Of a stretch of DNA of 64,000 bases, positions 7,286 to 20,015 are shown piece after piece. Source of the stretch: Solimonas flava DSM 18980 (GTDB taxonomy: Bacteria; Pseudomonadota; Gammaproteobacteria; Nevskiales; Nevskiaceae); NCBI RefSeq assembly GCF_000426685.1, contig NZ_AUFV01000007.1, positions 124,001-188,000 on the forward strand, in the 5' to 3' direction. The notes under the pieces are model-generated. The model ran no database searches, was not told the DNA's origin, and saw only the letters and a list, made by a program, of their open reading frames with translations. Numbering within the stretch: the first letter of the stretch is position 1; each line of letters opens with the position of its first letter. The translations under genes were made by a program, and so were the position numbers.

Positions 7286-8800
7286 ATGAACCGACCCGCG
7301 CTGTCCGAGCTCGCCGGGCGCTACGACCTCGTCGTCATCGGCGGCGGCATCACCGGCGCCGGCGTGTTCCGCGAAGCCGTGCGCAGCGGCGCGCGCGTGC
7401 TGCTGGTCGAAGCCGGCGATTACGCGTCGGGTACCTCGTCGGCGTCGTCGAAGCTCGTCCACGGCGGGCTGCGCTACCTCAAGAGCGGGCAGTGGCGCCT
7501 GACGCGCGAATCGGTGCGCGAGCGCCAGCGCCTGCTGCGCGAAGCGCCGGGGCTGGTGGCGCCGCTGCCGTTCGTGATGCCGATCTACGCGGACCGTCCG
7601 CCGGGCCGCTGGCTGATGCAGATCGGCTTGCGGCTCTATGACGCGATGGCCGGCGTGCGCCGTTCGGCCTGGCTCGGCGCCGAGGCCGCGCTGGCGCGCG
7701 AACCGACGCTGCGCCGCGAGCAGCTGCGCGGCGCGATGCTCTACGAAGATGCCCAGACCGACGATGCGCGTCTGGTGCTGCGCCTGATCGTCGACGCCGT
7801 CGCGGCCGGCGGCACAGCGATCAACTACACCGAAGCCCGGCTGCGGCGTGACGGCGCCGGTGTCGCCGGCGTGACGCTGCGCGACGTGGCCGGCGGCGGC
7901 GAGCGCGAGATCGGCGCCGCCATGGTCGTCAACGCGACCGGCGCCTGGGCCGATCGCCTGGACGGGGCGCCGCCCGGCGCGCCGAAGCTGCGGCCGCTGC
8001 GCGGCAGCCATCTGCTGTTCTCGGCGCAGCAGCTGCCGCTGCGGCAGGCGGTGTCCTGGCTGCATCCGCGCGACGGCCGGCCGGTGTTCGCCTACCCCTG
8101 GGAAGGCGCGATCCTGTACGGCACGACCGATCTCGATCACGACGACGATCTCGCCCAGCCGCGGCCGACCGCCGCCGAGCTCGCCTACCTGATCGAGGGA
8201 CTGCAGGCGCAGTTTCCGGATCATCCGCTGCAGGCACACGAGGCGCTGGCGACTTACGCCGGCGTGCGCCCGGTGGTGGCCGGTGGCCAGGCCGATCCGT
8301 CGAGCGAGTCGCGCGAATCGGCGCTGTGGACCGCGCCTGGTCTGGTCGGCATCACCGGCGGCAAGCTGACGACCTTCCGGGTCACCGCGCGCGAGGTGCT
8401 CGAGGCCGCCGCCCGCCAGCGGCCGAGCCTGCGGCCGGCATCGGCGACACCGCTGTTCGAGGCGCAGGCCGGCGATCGGCTCACGGCGCGCTATGGCCGC
8501 GCCGGCGCCGCCGCGATCGGCGCCGCGCCCGAGGCTGAGCGGCTGCCGCTCGGCGATACCCCGTACTGCCTTGCCGAGCTGCGCTGGGCGCTGCGGCACG
8601 AAGCGGTGCTGCATCTCGACGACCTGCTGCTGCGGCGCACGCGCCTCGGACTCGTCAGCCCGCGCGGCGGCGAGGCCCTGTACGCGCCGATCGGCGCGCT
8701 GTGCCGCGAGGTGCTCGGCTGGGACGAGACGCGCTGGCTGCGCGAGTGCGAGCGCTATCGCACGATCTGGCGTACGCGGCACGCGCCGCCGCCGCCATGA
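7286..8800 (+). CDS. glpD: Glycerol-3-phosphate dehydrogenase/oxidase (FAD)
   Basis: The 504-residue protein has the Rossmann FAD motif VVIGGGITGAG near the N-terminus. The GlpD signatures SSASSKLVHGGLRYL, VNATGAWAD, ILYGTTDLDHDDD and GITGGKLTTFR are all present. GlpD oxidises sn-glycerol-3-phosphate to DHAP at the inner membrane and passes electrons to quinone. It begins 4 bases after the FAD oxidase stop and its TGA overlaps the ATG of the kinase gene, so the three are one operon. The partner genes suggest this copy serves a special glycerol or ether-lipid pathway and may not be the housekeeping glpD. Paralogues in this family can use other 3-carbon phosphates. Confidence 0.87.
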   Translation: MNRPALSELAGRYDLVVIGGGITGAGVFREAVRSGARVLLVEAGDYASGTSSASSKLVHGGLRYLKSGQWRLTRESVRERQRLLREAPGLVAPLPFVMPIYADRPPGRWLMQIGLRLYDAMAGVRRSAWLGAEAALAREPTLRREQLRGAMLYEDAQTDDARLVLRLIVDAVAAGGTAINYTEARLRRDGAGVAGVTLRDVAGGGEREIGAAMVVNATGAWADRLDGAPPGAPKLRPLRGSHLLFSAQQLPLRQAVSWLHPRDGRPVFAYPWEGAILYGTTDLDHDDDLAQPRPTAAELAYLIEGLQAQFPDHPLQAHEALATYAGVRPVVAGGQADPSSESRESALWTAPGLVGITGGKLTTFRVTAREVLEAAARQRPSLRPASATPLFEAQAGDRLTARYGRAGAAAIGAAPEAERLPLGDTPYCLAELRWALRHEAVLHLDDLLLRRTRLGLVSPRGGEALYAPIGALCREVLGWDETRWLRECERYRTIWRTRHAPPPP

Positions 8801-10356
8801 GCGGCGCGCGCTGCATTCTCAGTCTCGACGTCGGCACGCAAAGCGCGCGGGCGCTGCTGTTCGACGCGCAGGGCGAGCTGCTGGCGCGCGCGCAGCAGGT
8901 GTTCGAGCCGACCTACCAGTCGCCGCAGCCGGGCGCTGCCGAGCAGGACCCGGAGGTCTACTGGCAGGCACTGGTCGCCACCTGCCAGGAGTTGTGGCGC
9001 GGCGGCGCGCGGCCGGCCGACGTGGCGGCGCTGAGCCTGACCACGCAGCGCGCCACCGTCGTCTGCGCCGACGCCGGCGGACGCGTGCTGCGCCCGGCGA
9101 TCCTGTGGCTCGACCAGCGCCGGGCGACGCAGCCGCCGGTGCTGAGCGTCGCCTGGCGCGCCGCATTCCGCGCGATCGGCGCGAGCGCGCTGATCGCGCA
9201 CTTCCAGCGCGAGGCCGAGGCCAACTGGCTGGCCGAGCACGAGCCGGCGCTGTGGCGCGAGACCGCGCATTTCCTGCTGCTGTCCGGCTGGCTGAGCTGG
9301 CGGCTGTGCGGCCGCTACGTCGACTCCGCGGGCAGCCAGGTCGGCTTCCTGCCGTTCGACTACAAGCGCCAGACCTGGGCACGGCCCGCCGACTTCAAGT
9401 GGCAGGCGCTCGCCGTGCGCCGCGAGCAGCTGCCGGAGCTGGTCGCGCCCGGGCGTCCGCTCGGAACGCTGACGGCCGCAGCGGCCGCGGCGCTGGGCCT
9501 GCCGGCGGGGCTGCCGCTGATCGCCGCCGCCGCCGACAAGGCCTGCGAGGTGCTCGGCTCCGGCGTCGTCGAGCCCGACGTCGCCCAGCTCAGCTTCGGC
9601 ACCACGGCGACCATCAACACCGTGCAGCCGCGTTACGTCGAGGTGCAGCGTCTGGTGCCGGCGTACCCGGCGGCGCAGCCGGGCGCCTGGAACACGGAAA
9701 TCCAGATCTACCGCGGCTTCTGGATGGTGAGCTGGTTCAAGCGCGAGTTCGCGCTGCACGAGCAGCGTCTCGCCGACGCGCGCGGCGTGCCGGTCGAGGC
9801 CCTGTTCGACGAGCTGGTGCGCACGGTGCCGCCGGGGGCGATGGGCCTGACGCTGCAGCCGTACTGGTCGCCGGGCGTGCGCGAGCCCGGCCCGGAGGCC
9901 AAGGGCGCGATCATCGGCTTCGGCGACGTGCACACGCGGGCGCACTTCTATCGCGCGATCCTCGAGGGCCTGGTCTACGGGCTGCGCGGCGGTTGCGAGC
10001 AGATCGAACGCCGGCTGCGCCGGCCGATCCGGCTGCTGCGCGTCGCCGGCGGCGGCTCGCAGTCGGACGCGGCGATGCAGATCACCGCCGACGTCTTCAA
10101 CCGCCCGGCCGAACGGCCGCAGATCTACGAGACCTCGGGCCTGGGCGCGGCGATGAACGCCGCGGTCGCGCTCGGCTGGCACGCCGACCACGCCGCGGCG
10201 GTGCGGACGATGGCGCGCGTCGGCCGCCGCTTCGAGCCCGATCCGGATGCGGCGCGGACCTACGACGCCCTGTATCGCGAGGTCTACTGCCGCATGTACG
10301 GGCGGCTCCGGCCGCTGTATCGCAGCATTCGCCGCATCACCGGCTACCCGCCCTGA
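8797..10356 (+). CDS. FGGY-family carbohydrate kinase
   Basis: The 519-residue protein has the FGGY N-domain ATP/substrate loop SLDVGTQSARALLFD and the motif LTTQRATVVCAD with WLDQRRATQ. The C-terminal FGGY domain has LSFGTTATINT and the ATP-binding VAGGGSQSDAAMQITADVF. Glycerol kinase is the nearest functional guess given glpD beside it, but substrate residues cannot be assigned with certainty; other polyols or ketoses are possible. The start ATG sits inside the glpD stop (ATGA), which implies translational coupling. It is the last gene of the three-gene operon and meets queF tail to tail. Confidence 0.82.
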   Translation: MSGARCILSLDVGTQSARALLFDAQGELLARAQQVFEPTYQSPQPGAAEQDPEVYWQALVATCQELWRGGARPADVAALSLTTQRATVVCADAGGRVLRPAILWLDQRRATQPPVLSVAWRAAFRAIGASALIAHFQREAEANWLAEHEPALWRETAHFLLLSGWLSWRLCGRYVDSAGSQVGFLPFDYKRQTWARPADFKWQALAVRREQLPELVAPGRPLGTLTAAAAAALGLPAGLPLIAAAADKACEVLGSGVVEPDVAQLSFGTTATINTVQPRYVEVQRLVPAYPAAQPGAWNTEIQIYRGFWMVSWFKREFALHEQRLADARGVPVEALFDELVRTVPPGAMGLTLQPYWSPGVREPGPEAKGAIIGFGDVHTRAHFYRAILEGLVYGLRGGCEQIERRLRRPIRLLRVAGGGSQSDAAMQITADVFNRPAERPQIYETSGLGAAMNAAVALGWHADHAAAVRTMARVGRRFEPDPDAARTYDALYREVYCRMYGRLRPLYRSIRRITGYPP

Positions 10357-10401
10357 GCGACGGGGCGGGCAGGTCCGGACGGCGTCGGGATCTGCAATAA
10401 G

Positions 10402-10434
10402 GTCCGCCGCCCGGCTGCGCAGCGGACGGCGGAC
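10402..10434. terminator. GC-rich hairpin between the convergent FGGY kinase and queF genes
   Basis: GTCCGCCG (10402-10409) pairs with CGGCGGAC (10427-10434), and an inner palindrome GCTGCGCAGC sits in the loop. There is no U tract on either side, so it is a possible structural or Rho-assisted end for both convergent units, not a classic terminator. Confidence 0.45.
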
Positions 10435-10458
10435 GTTCTGCGGCCGTGGCCGGGGCGC

Positions 10459-10884
10459 TCAGGCCGGCGTCTGGCCGGCGCCGGTCGGGTCGACGTGCCA
10501 GGCCGGCGGCGGCAGCTCGCCCTTCCAGCCTTTCTTGCGGTGCTCGGCGGTGACGTGCGTGTAAATGCCGCCGCGCACGTTGAAGACCGCCGTCAGGCGC
10601 AGGTAGCGCGGCGCGATCGCCTTGACGATGTCGTCGACGATCTGGTTGGTGACCGCCTCGTGGAAGCAGCCCTCGTTGCGGAAGCTCCAGATGTACAGCT
10701 TCATCGACTTCAGCTCGATGCACTTCTTGTCGGCGACGTATTCGAGGTACAGCGTACCGAAGTCCGGCTGCCCGGTGATCGGGCACAGACAGGTGAATTC
10801 GGGCATGCGCATGCGGATGCACGAGTCGCGCTGCGGCGCGGGGTTGGCGAAGGTCTCCAGCTTCTTGCTGGCTTGGGTCGTCAT
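10459..10884 (-). CDS. queF: NADPH-dependent 7-cyano-7-deazaguanine (preQ0) reductase, type I
   Basis: At 141 residues this is the short, single-domain (type I) form; the E. coli enzyme is the double-length type II. The catalytic Cys34 lies in [14 protein letters not shown], with Asp41 as the proton donor. The QueF signature ELKSMKLY and the zinc-less substrate His-Glu in CFHEAVTN are present. The enzyme reduces preQ0 to preQ1, the last soluble step before the queuosine precursor is inserted into tRNA. It is transcribed alone, divergent from smc. I saw no preQ1 riboswitch in its leader. Confidence 0.95.
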   Translation of the reverse strand: MTTQASKKLETFANPAPQRDSCIRMRMPEFTCLCPITGQPDFGTLYLEYVADKKCIELKSMKLYIWSFRNEGCFHEAVTNQIVDDIVKAIAPRYLRLTAVFNVRGGIYTHVTAEHRKKGWKGELPPPAWHVDPTGAGQTPA

Positions 10885-10936
10885 GGGATGGGGTTTCCGG
10901 AGTTTCTAGGGGGCGGCGCCGTGCCGCGGCGGGCCG

Positions 10937-10985
10937 CTGTCACGGCAGGGCGCCTAATTTACACTAGCCCCATTTACACTAGCCC
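10937..10985 (+). promoter_or_regulatory. Candidate smc promoter containing a duplicated -10 region
   Basis: CTGTCA (10937-10942) and TACACT (10960-10965) are spaced by 17 bases. The -10 and its surroundings are tandemly duplicated: ATTTACACTAGCCC occurs at 10957-10970 and again at 10972-10985. The second copy supplies another TACACT (10975-10980) but has no matching -35. Confidence 0.5.
10957..10985 (+). repeat. 14-bp tandem direct repeat upstream of smc
   Basis: Two identical copies of ATTTACACTAGCCC, offset by 15 bases, lie in the queF-smc divergent gap. They are AT-rich compared with the surroundings and overlap the predicted smc -10, so they may be a promoter duplication or a tandem protein-binding site. 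Confidence 0.85.
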
Positions 10986-11067
10986 ACCGTGTCCGCTGGC
11001 CTCGCGATGGCCGTACGCCAGGACGGGAAGCACACCGGCCGGCGACGGCCTCAAGACCAGACCATCA

Positions 11068-14000
11068 ATGCGACTTTCGGGTATCAAACTCGCCGGGTTC
11101 AAGTCGTTCGTCGACCCGACGCATCTGCCGCTGCCTTCGAACCTGACGGGCGTCGTCGGGCCGAACGGCTGCGGCAAGTCGAACGTCATCGACGCCGTGC
11201 GCTGGGTGCTCGGCGAGACGAGCATGAAGAACCTGCGCTCCTCGGACGCCGAGGACGTGATCTTCAACGGCTCCAAGACGCGCAAGCCGGTCGGCCGCGC
11301 CTCGGTCGAGCTGATCTTCGACAACTCCGACGGTTCGGTCACCGGCAATTACGCCGCCTACGCGGAAATCTCCGTGCGCCGCGAGCTGACGCGCGACGGC
11401 AGCTCGCAGTACTTCCTGAACGGCCGCAAGTGCCTCAAGCGCGACGTCACCGACCTGTTCCTCGGCACCGGCCTCGGCGGCAAGAACCAGTACGCGATCA
11501 TCGAGCAGGGCATGGTCTCGCGGATGATCGAGGCCAAGCCCGAGGAACTGCGGCAGTGGCTCGAAGAGGCGGCCGGCATTTCCAAGTACAAGGATCGCCG
11601 CAAGGAGACCGAGTCGCGCATCAAGCAGACGCGCGAGAACCTGGCGCGCCTCAATGACCTGCGCGCGGAGATTACGCAGCGCCTCGAAGTGCTGACCCGG
11701 CAGGCCGCCAACGCCGAGAAGTACCGCGAGTTCAAGACCCAGGAACGCCAGCTGCGCGCCGAAATCCTGGCGCTGCGCGCCCGCCAGTTCGAGGCGCAGA
11801 GCCAGGCGCACGAGACGGCGATCACCGAATTCGAGGCGGCGCTGGAAGCGGCGCGCACGCGCGTCAGCCGCGCCGGCGAGGCGCGCGTCGCCGCCGAGAT
11901 CGAGCAGCGCGTGCAGGCGCAGAAGCTGGGCGAGGAGCAGAGCACGGTCTACGCCGCCGAGGCTGCGCTGGCGCGCCAGGAGCAGAGCCTGCAGCACGCC
12001 CGCGAACTGCAGCAGCTCAAGGCGCGCGAGCTCGACCAGCTCAACCGCCAGCTCGCCGAGATCGAGGCGCGCGAGCTGCGCGAGCGCCAGCGTCTCGACG
12101 CGGCGGCGCGCGAGCTGGTCGAGCTCGAACAGCAGGCGCAGCTGGCCGAGGAGCATGAAGCCGGCGCCCAGGGCGCGCTGATCGAGGCCGAGGACGACGC
12201 CCAGGCCGAGCAGCGCCGCTGGGACCACTTCCAGCAGGACGCCGAGACGCCGCTGACGCAGACCGAGGCGGAGCGCGTGCGCGTGCAGCAGCTGGAGCGC
12301 GCGCGCTTCCAGGGCGAGGAGCGTTTCAGGCGGCTCGAGAACGAGCTGGCGGCGCTCAACATCGGCCCGGTGCAGCACAGCCTGAACGAGGCCGACCACG
12401 AGCTGCGCACGCTCGGCGACGAGCTGCAGCAGGCCGAGGCGCGTCTGCAGCTGATGGACGAGACGCTGCAGGCGCTGCGCGACGAGCGCACCGCGGCCGA
12501 GACCGCGCTGCACGAGACGCGGCAGTCGCTGCAATCGGCGCGCGGCCGCGTCGCCTCGCTGGAGACGCTGCAGCAGGCGGCGCTGCGCCAGGACGATGCC
12601 GAGCTGAACCAGTGGCTGCGCCAGTACCAGCTCGCCGATGCGCCGCGCCTGGCCTCGGCGCTGCAGGTCGAGAGCGGCTGGGAGGCGGCGGTCGAGCAGG
12701 TCCTCGAAGGCCTGCTGCAGGCGCCGCTGGTCGCCGGCCTCGACGAGCGCCTGCGGGCGATCCAGGGCGGGCCGAAGGCCGGCATCGCGCTGCTCGGCGA
12801 GCAGCAGGGTCAGGGCGGCGGCGGATTGGCCGCCAAGGTCACGGGGCCGCAGGCGGTGCTCGACTGGCTCGCCGGCATTCGCATCGCCGCCGACGCGGCC
12901 GAGGCCGAAACCATCGCCCGCACGCTGGCGCCCGGCGAGTCGGTGATCACCGCCGACGGCCTGTGGCGCGGCCGGCTCTGGGTCCGCTACCCGAAGCGCG
13001 GCGACGACCGCAGCGGCGTGATCGCCCGCGGCCAGCTGCTCAAGCAGCTCAAGGCGCAGGTCGAGGAACAGCAGCAGCAGGTGCTCGAGCGCGAGCGCGT
13101 GCTCGGCGAGCTGCGCGGTCGTACGCATGCGATGGAGCAGGAGCGCCGCGACGTTTCCTCGAAGTTCGATCAGCTGCGTCACCGCCAGGCGCAGAAGATG
13201 GCGTTCCGGCAGTCGCAGGCGGTACGCCTGGAGCAGATGCAGTCGCGCGTGCAGACGCTGACGCAGGAGGTCGAGGCGCTGCGCGAAGCCCGCGAGCAGC
13301 AGGGCCGCGAACTCGACGAGTCGAAGACGCGGCTGGTCTTGCTCGAACAGATCGCCCAGGAGTTGCGCGACAAGCGCGCCGACATGCAGCAGACGCTGCA
13401 GCGCAAGCGCGATCTCGTCGGGCGCGCGCGGCTGGCCCTGCAGCAGGCGCAGCAGGCGCGCGGTCAGCTGCAGGTCAATCTCGCCGGCCGGCGCAGCGCG
13501 CAGTCCGCGCTGGAGCAGTCGCTGAAGGATCTGGCTGCCAATCGCGAGGCGCTGCTGATGCGCCGGGCGGAAGAGGAAGAGAAGGCGGCCGAGCTCAACG
13601 AGCCGCTGACCCAGCACGCCGAACACGTCGAGCAGGCCCGCGCCCGGGTCGGCATGGCGCGCGAGCAGCTGCGCGCGCTGCGCGAGGCCGCGGCCGCGGT
13701 CGACGCCGCGCTGCAGGCGGCGGTCGAGGCGGCGCGCGCCGCCGAACTCGAAAAGGATGCCGCCGTCGAGAAGCTGCAGCAGGCCCGTCTGGAGTTCGAG
13801 AACCTGCGCGCGCATCGCCAGAGCCTCGAGGAGCAGATCCGCGAAACCGGCTTCGAGCGTCAGGCGCTGTTCGACGGACTCGATGCCGACGCCACGCTGC
13901 CGAACTGGGAAGAGAAGCTGGCGACGACCGTGCGCCGCATCGAACGCCTCGGCGCGATCAATCTGGCGGCGATCCAGGAATTGGAGGAAGCGCAGGGGCG

Positions 14001-14592
14001 CGAGAAGTATCTCGCCGAGCAGCACGACGATCTGCACGGCGCGCTGGAGACGCTCGAGGAGGCGATCCGCAAGATCGACGCCGAGACCAAGGAGCTGTTC
14101 AAGCAGACCTTCGACAAGGTCGACGGCGTGTTCCGCGACCGCTTCCCGAAGCTGTTCGGCGGCGGCGAGGCCTATCTCGAACTGACCGACGACAACCTGC
14201 TCGAAACCGGCGTGCGTGTCATGGCGCGGCCGCCGGGCAAGCGCAACTCGACGATCCACCTGCTGTCCGGCGGCGAGAAGGCGATGACCGCGGCGGCGCT
14301 GCTGCTGGCGCTGTTCCAGCTCAATCCGGCGCCGTTCTGCCTGATGGACGAAGTCGATGCGCCGCTCGACGACGCCAACGTCGGCCGCTTCTGCGAAGTC
14401 GTCCGCGAGATGTCGCAGAACGTGCAGTTCATTATCATCACGCACAACAAGATCACGATGGAGCTCGCTCAGCAGCTGCACGGCGTGACCATGCAGGAGC
14501 CCGGCGTCTCGCGGCTCGTCAGCGTGGACATCGAGCAGGCGGTCGAGCTGACCTCACAGACCGAGAACCAACAGGCAGGAACGGGGACATGA
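11068..14592 (+). CDS. smc: Chromosome segregation ATPase SMC
   Basis: The 1174-residue protein is the full SMC length. Walker A is GPNGCGKS (residues 31-38). A long heptad-rich coiled coil follows, then a hinge (about 515-660) and a second coiled coil. The ABC signature LLSGGEKAMTAAALLLALF (about 1065) and Walker B CLMDEVDAPLDDANV (about 1090) close the head. It forms the SMC-ScpAB condensin that folds the chromosome; scpA and scpB lie about 10 kb downstream. The ATG at 11068 begins the family-typical MRLxxIKLAGFKSFVD. The frame is open far upstream but that part overlaps queF. It starts the smc-zipA-ligA-mscS operon. Confidence 0.97.
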   Translation: MRLSGIKLAGFKSFVDPTHLPLPSNLTGVVGPNGCGKSNVIDAVRWVLGETSMKNLRSSDAEDVIFNGSKTRKPVGRASVELIFDNSDGSVTGNYAAYAEISVRRELTRDGSSQYFLNGRKCLKRDVTDLFLGTGLGGKNQYAIIEQGMVSRMIEAKPEELRQWLEEAAGISKYKDRRKETESRIKQTRENLARLNDLRAEITQRLEVLTRQAANAEKYREFKTQERQLRAEILALRARQFEAQSQAHETAITEFEAALEAARTRVSRAGEARVAAEIEQRVQAQKLGEEQSTVYAAEAALARQEQSLQHARELQQLKARELDQLNRQLAEIEARELRERQRLDAAARELVELEQQAQLAEEHEAGAQGALIEAEDDAQAEQRRWDHFQQDAETPLTQTEAERVRVQQLERARFQGEERFRRLENELAALNIGPVQHSLNEADHELRTLGDELQQAEARLQLMDETLQALRDERTAAETALHETRQSLQSARGRVASLETLQQAALRQDDAELNQWLRQYQLADAPRLASALQVESGWEAAVEQVLEGLLQAPLVAGLDERLRAIQGGPKAGIALLGEQQGQGGGGLAAKVTGPQAVLDWLAGIRIAADAAEAETIARTLAPGESVITADGLWRGRLWVRYPKRGDDRSGVIARGQLLKQLKAQVEEQQQQVLERERVLGELRGRTHAMEQERRDVSSKFDQLRHRQAQKMAFRQSQAVRLEQMQSRVQTLTQEVEALREAREQQGRELDESKTRLVLLEQIAQELRDKRADMQQTLQRKRDLVGRARLALQQAQQARGQLQVNLAGRRSAQSALEQSLKDLAANREALLMRRAEEEEKAAELNEPLTQHAEHVEQARARVGMAREQLRALREAAAAVDAALQAAVEAARAAELEKDAAVEKLQQARLEFENLRAHRQSLEEQIRETGFERQALFDGLDADATLPNWEEKLATTVRRIERLGAINLAAIQELEEAQGREKYLAEQHDDLHGALETLEEAIRKIDAETKELFKQTFDKVDGVFRDRFPKLFGGGEAYLELTDDNLLETGVRVMARPPGKRNSTIHLLSGGEKAMTAAALLLALFQLNPAPFCLMDEVDAPLDDANVGRFCEVVREMSQNVQFIIITHNKITMELAQQLHGVTMQEPGVSRLVSVDIEQAVELTSQTENQQAGTGT

Positions 14593-15320
14593 GCGCGTTG
14601 CAGTGGGCGTTGCTGGTGTTGGGAGCAGCGGCGGTCATCGCCATCTACATCACCAGCCGGCGCGGCGAGAAGCTGCCGAAGGACTGGACGCCGCCGGGCG
14701 CCGGCGGGCCAGCGGTCGGCCGTGCGCCGAAGCTGCCGGCCCAGGACCAGATGGACATGTTCTCCAGCAAGGGCGAGTTCGACGAGTTCGGCGTCGGCAA
14801 GCCGCGCAAGCGCGTCGAGCCGGGCCTGGGCGAAGGCGAGACCGCGCCGTTGTTCGACTCGCCGTCGACGCGTGCCGAGCCGGCCCTCGAAGCGCCGAAG
14901 AAGGTGTTCGAGGAGAAGATCATCACGCTGCTGATCGCCGAGCGCGAGGGCACGGCGATCTTCGGGCCGAAGATCCATCAGGCGCTGGCCAGCCAGGGCC
15001 TGCAGTACGGCGATCGCAAGATCTATCACCGCCTGCTCGGCGAGCAGCCGGTGTTCTCGGTCGCCAGTCTGATCAAGCCGGGCACGCTCGATCCGGCCGA
15101 GCAGCAGAGCTTCTCGACACCGGGCCTGACCGTGTTCATGGTGCTGCCGAACGATGCCAAGCCGCGTGCGGCGCTGGACGATCTGGTCGCGACCACGCGC
15201 GCACTTGCCGAGCAGCTCAATGCCGAGGTCTTCGACGCCAACCGCCAGGTCTTCACGGCCGAGGCGCAGCGCGTGCTCGCCGCCGAAGTCGACGCGTGGA
15301 CCAAGCGCAACGGCCTGTGA
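14589..15320 (+). CDS. zipA: Cell division protein ZipA
   Basis: The protein has 243 residues, short for ZipA (E. coli has 328). One N-terminal membrane segment (about residues 3-22, LQWALLVLGAAAVIAIYIT) is followed by a basic patch, a short unstructured linker and the C-terminal FtsZ-binding domain (about residues 100-240, IITLLIAEREGTAIFGPKI to VDAWTKRNGL). ZipA anchors FtsZ at the inner membrane during septation and is restricted to gammaproteobacteria. The ATG overlaps the smc stop (ATGA). Placement between smc and ligA is the common gammaproteobacterial order. Confidence 0.92.
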   Translation: MSALQWALLVLGAAAVIAIYITSRRGEKLPKDWTPPGAGGPAVGRAPKLPAQDQMDMFSSKGEFDEFGVGKPRKRVEPGLGEGETAPLFDSPSTRAEPALEAPKKVFEEKIITLLIAEREGTAIFGPKIHQALASQGLQYGDRKIYHRLLGEQPVFSVASLIKPGTLDPAEQQSFSTPGLTVFMVLPNDAKPRAALDDLVATTRALAEQLNAEVFDANRQVFTAEAQRVLAAEVDAWTKRNGL

Positions 15321-18832
<3,512 letters not shown>

Positions 18833-18863
18833 ACGCGCGCCACGCAAGGCGCGCCGACCGGCG

Positions 18864-20015
18864 CTAGAACGCTTCGCCGACCTGGAAGTAGACGCCGCTG
18901 CTGCCGCGGCCGACGCCGAGATCGAGGCGCACGTTGACGCGCGGCTTGAACATGAAGCGGTAGCCGGCGCCGTAGCTCGGCAGCCAGTGCTCGCCGAGAT
19001 CGCTGACGCGCGGTGCCAGCGTGCCGGCGCCGGCCCACAGCGTCATGCCGTGGCGCCAGGCCAGCTGGCGGCGCCATTCGAGCTGCGTGCTGAGCACGTC
19101 GCGGTCGCGATAACGCCCGTTGTAGTAGCCGCGCATGCGTGCGTCGTCGCCGAGCGTCGCCAGCATGTTCCACGGCACGGCGCCGGCGCGGAAATCGCCG
19201 TAAAGCTCGAAGGCCAGCGTGTTCTTCGCGTCGAGCGCGAGGTAGTGCCCGTAGCGGGCATTGAACACCGTGAAACGGCGCTCGCTGCCGAAGGCCGGCT
19301 CGTAGACGGCGTAGTCGACGCTCAGGGCGTGGCCGCGTGCCGGGTTCGGCACGAAATCGCGGGTGTCGTTCAGCAGATGCGCGCTGAGGCCCGAGCTGAA
19401 CACGGACGGTCCGTCGGCGGTGTCGTGGATCGCGTGGCCGGCGCCGTCGTCGAGCGCGGCGGCGTGCAACTGGTTCACGCTCCAGCCGAGGCCGGCCCAG
19501 GTCGACGGCGCAACGCGCGCATAGGCTTTCGGCCACAGCTCGAACGAGCGCGCGGTGTAGCCCTGCGAATGGTCGTCGCGGCCGGCGGCGTAGCCGATGC
19601 CCCAGTACTCGTCCGGCTGGTTCTTCAGCGCGCCGTCGACGAACAGGCGCCAGCGGTCGCCGGCGAAGAAGCTGTAGTTGTCGAAGCTCAGGCCGAACAG
19701 GCCGCTGACGCTGACGTAGCCGGTCAGCGTCAGCGACGACAGCGGCGTGTCCGGCACTTCGCGATCCGGACGGTACAGGCCGACCAGCGCGACGCCGACG
19801 CCCAGGCTCGTCTCCGGCATGTAGAACGGGCCGGGCAGCATGCCCCAGTCGATCGGCTTCGAAGGATCGAGCGCGTCGCCGCCGCCGAGCGAGGCGAGCA
19901 GTTCGTCGATGCGCGCGCGATCGGGCCACCAGGCCGCGGAGGCCGGCGTCGCCGCGCCCGCGTCGCCGAGCGCGAGCAGAGCGGCGGCGACGGTGCGGCG
20001 GGCGCTGCGGCTCAA
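18864..20015 (-). CDS. Outer-membrane beta-barrel protein, surface antigen (D15/Omp85 barrel)-like
   Basis: The 383-residue protein starts at a TTG that overlaps the bolA stop (TTGA). This gives a basic N-terminus and a hydrophobic stretch ending ASA-A, a signal peptide of about 30 residues. The rest is rich in alternating aromatic/hydrophobic strands (LGVGVALVGLYRP, GYRFMFKPRVNVRLDLGVGRGSSGVYFQVGEAF). The C-terminus ends in Phe, as expected for BAM-inserted barrels. No POTRA domains precede the barrel, unlike true BamA. Similar proteins are annotated as bacterial surface antigens of unknown role. A longer open frame upstream overlaps bolA and looks non-coding. Confidence 0.75.
   Translation of the reverse strand: MSRSARRTVAAALLALGDAGAATPASAAWWPDRARIDELLASLGGGDALDPSKPIDWGMLPGPFYMPETSLGVGVALVGLYRPDREVPDTPLSSLTLTGYVSVSGLFGLSFDNYSFFAGDRWRLFVDGALKNQPDEYWGIGYAAGRDDHSQGYTARSFELWPKAYARVAPSTWAGLGWSVNQLHAAALDDGAGHAIHDTADGPSVFSSGLSAHLLNDTRDFVPNPARGHALSVDYAVYEPAFGSERRFTVFNARYGHYLALDAKNTLAFELYGDFRAGAVPWNMLATLGDDARMRGYYNGRYRDRDVLSTQLEWRRQLAWRHGMTLWAGAGTLAPRVSDLGEHWLPSYGAGYRFMFKPRVNVRLDLGVGRGSSGVYFQVGEAF

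Noticed and set aside
10885-10956. preQ1 riboswitch in the queF leader
   Set aside because: No short H-type pseudoknot with the A-rich tail was recognisable; the leader is mostly GC-rich without the expected pattern.
10495-11067. Upstream extension of the smc frame through queF
   Set aside because: The extra 191 codons overlap queF on the other strand and do not resemble SMC; the ATG at 11068 gives the family N-terminus.
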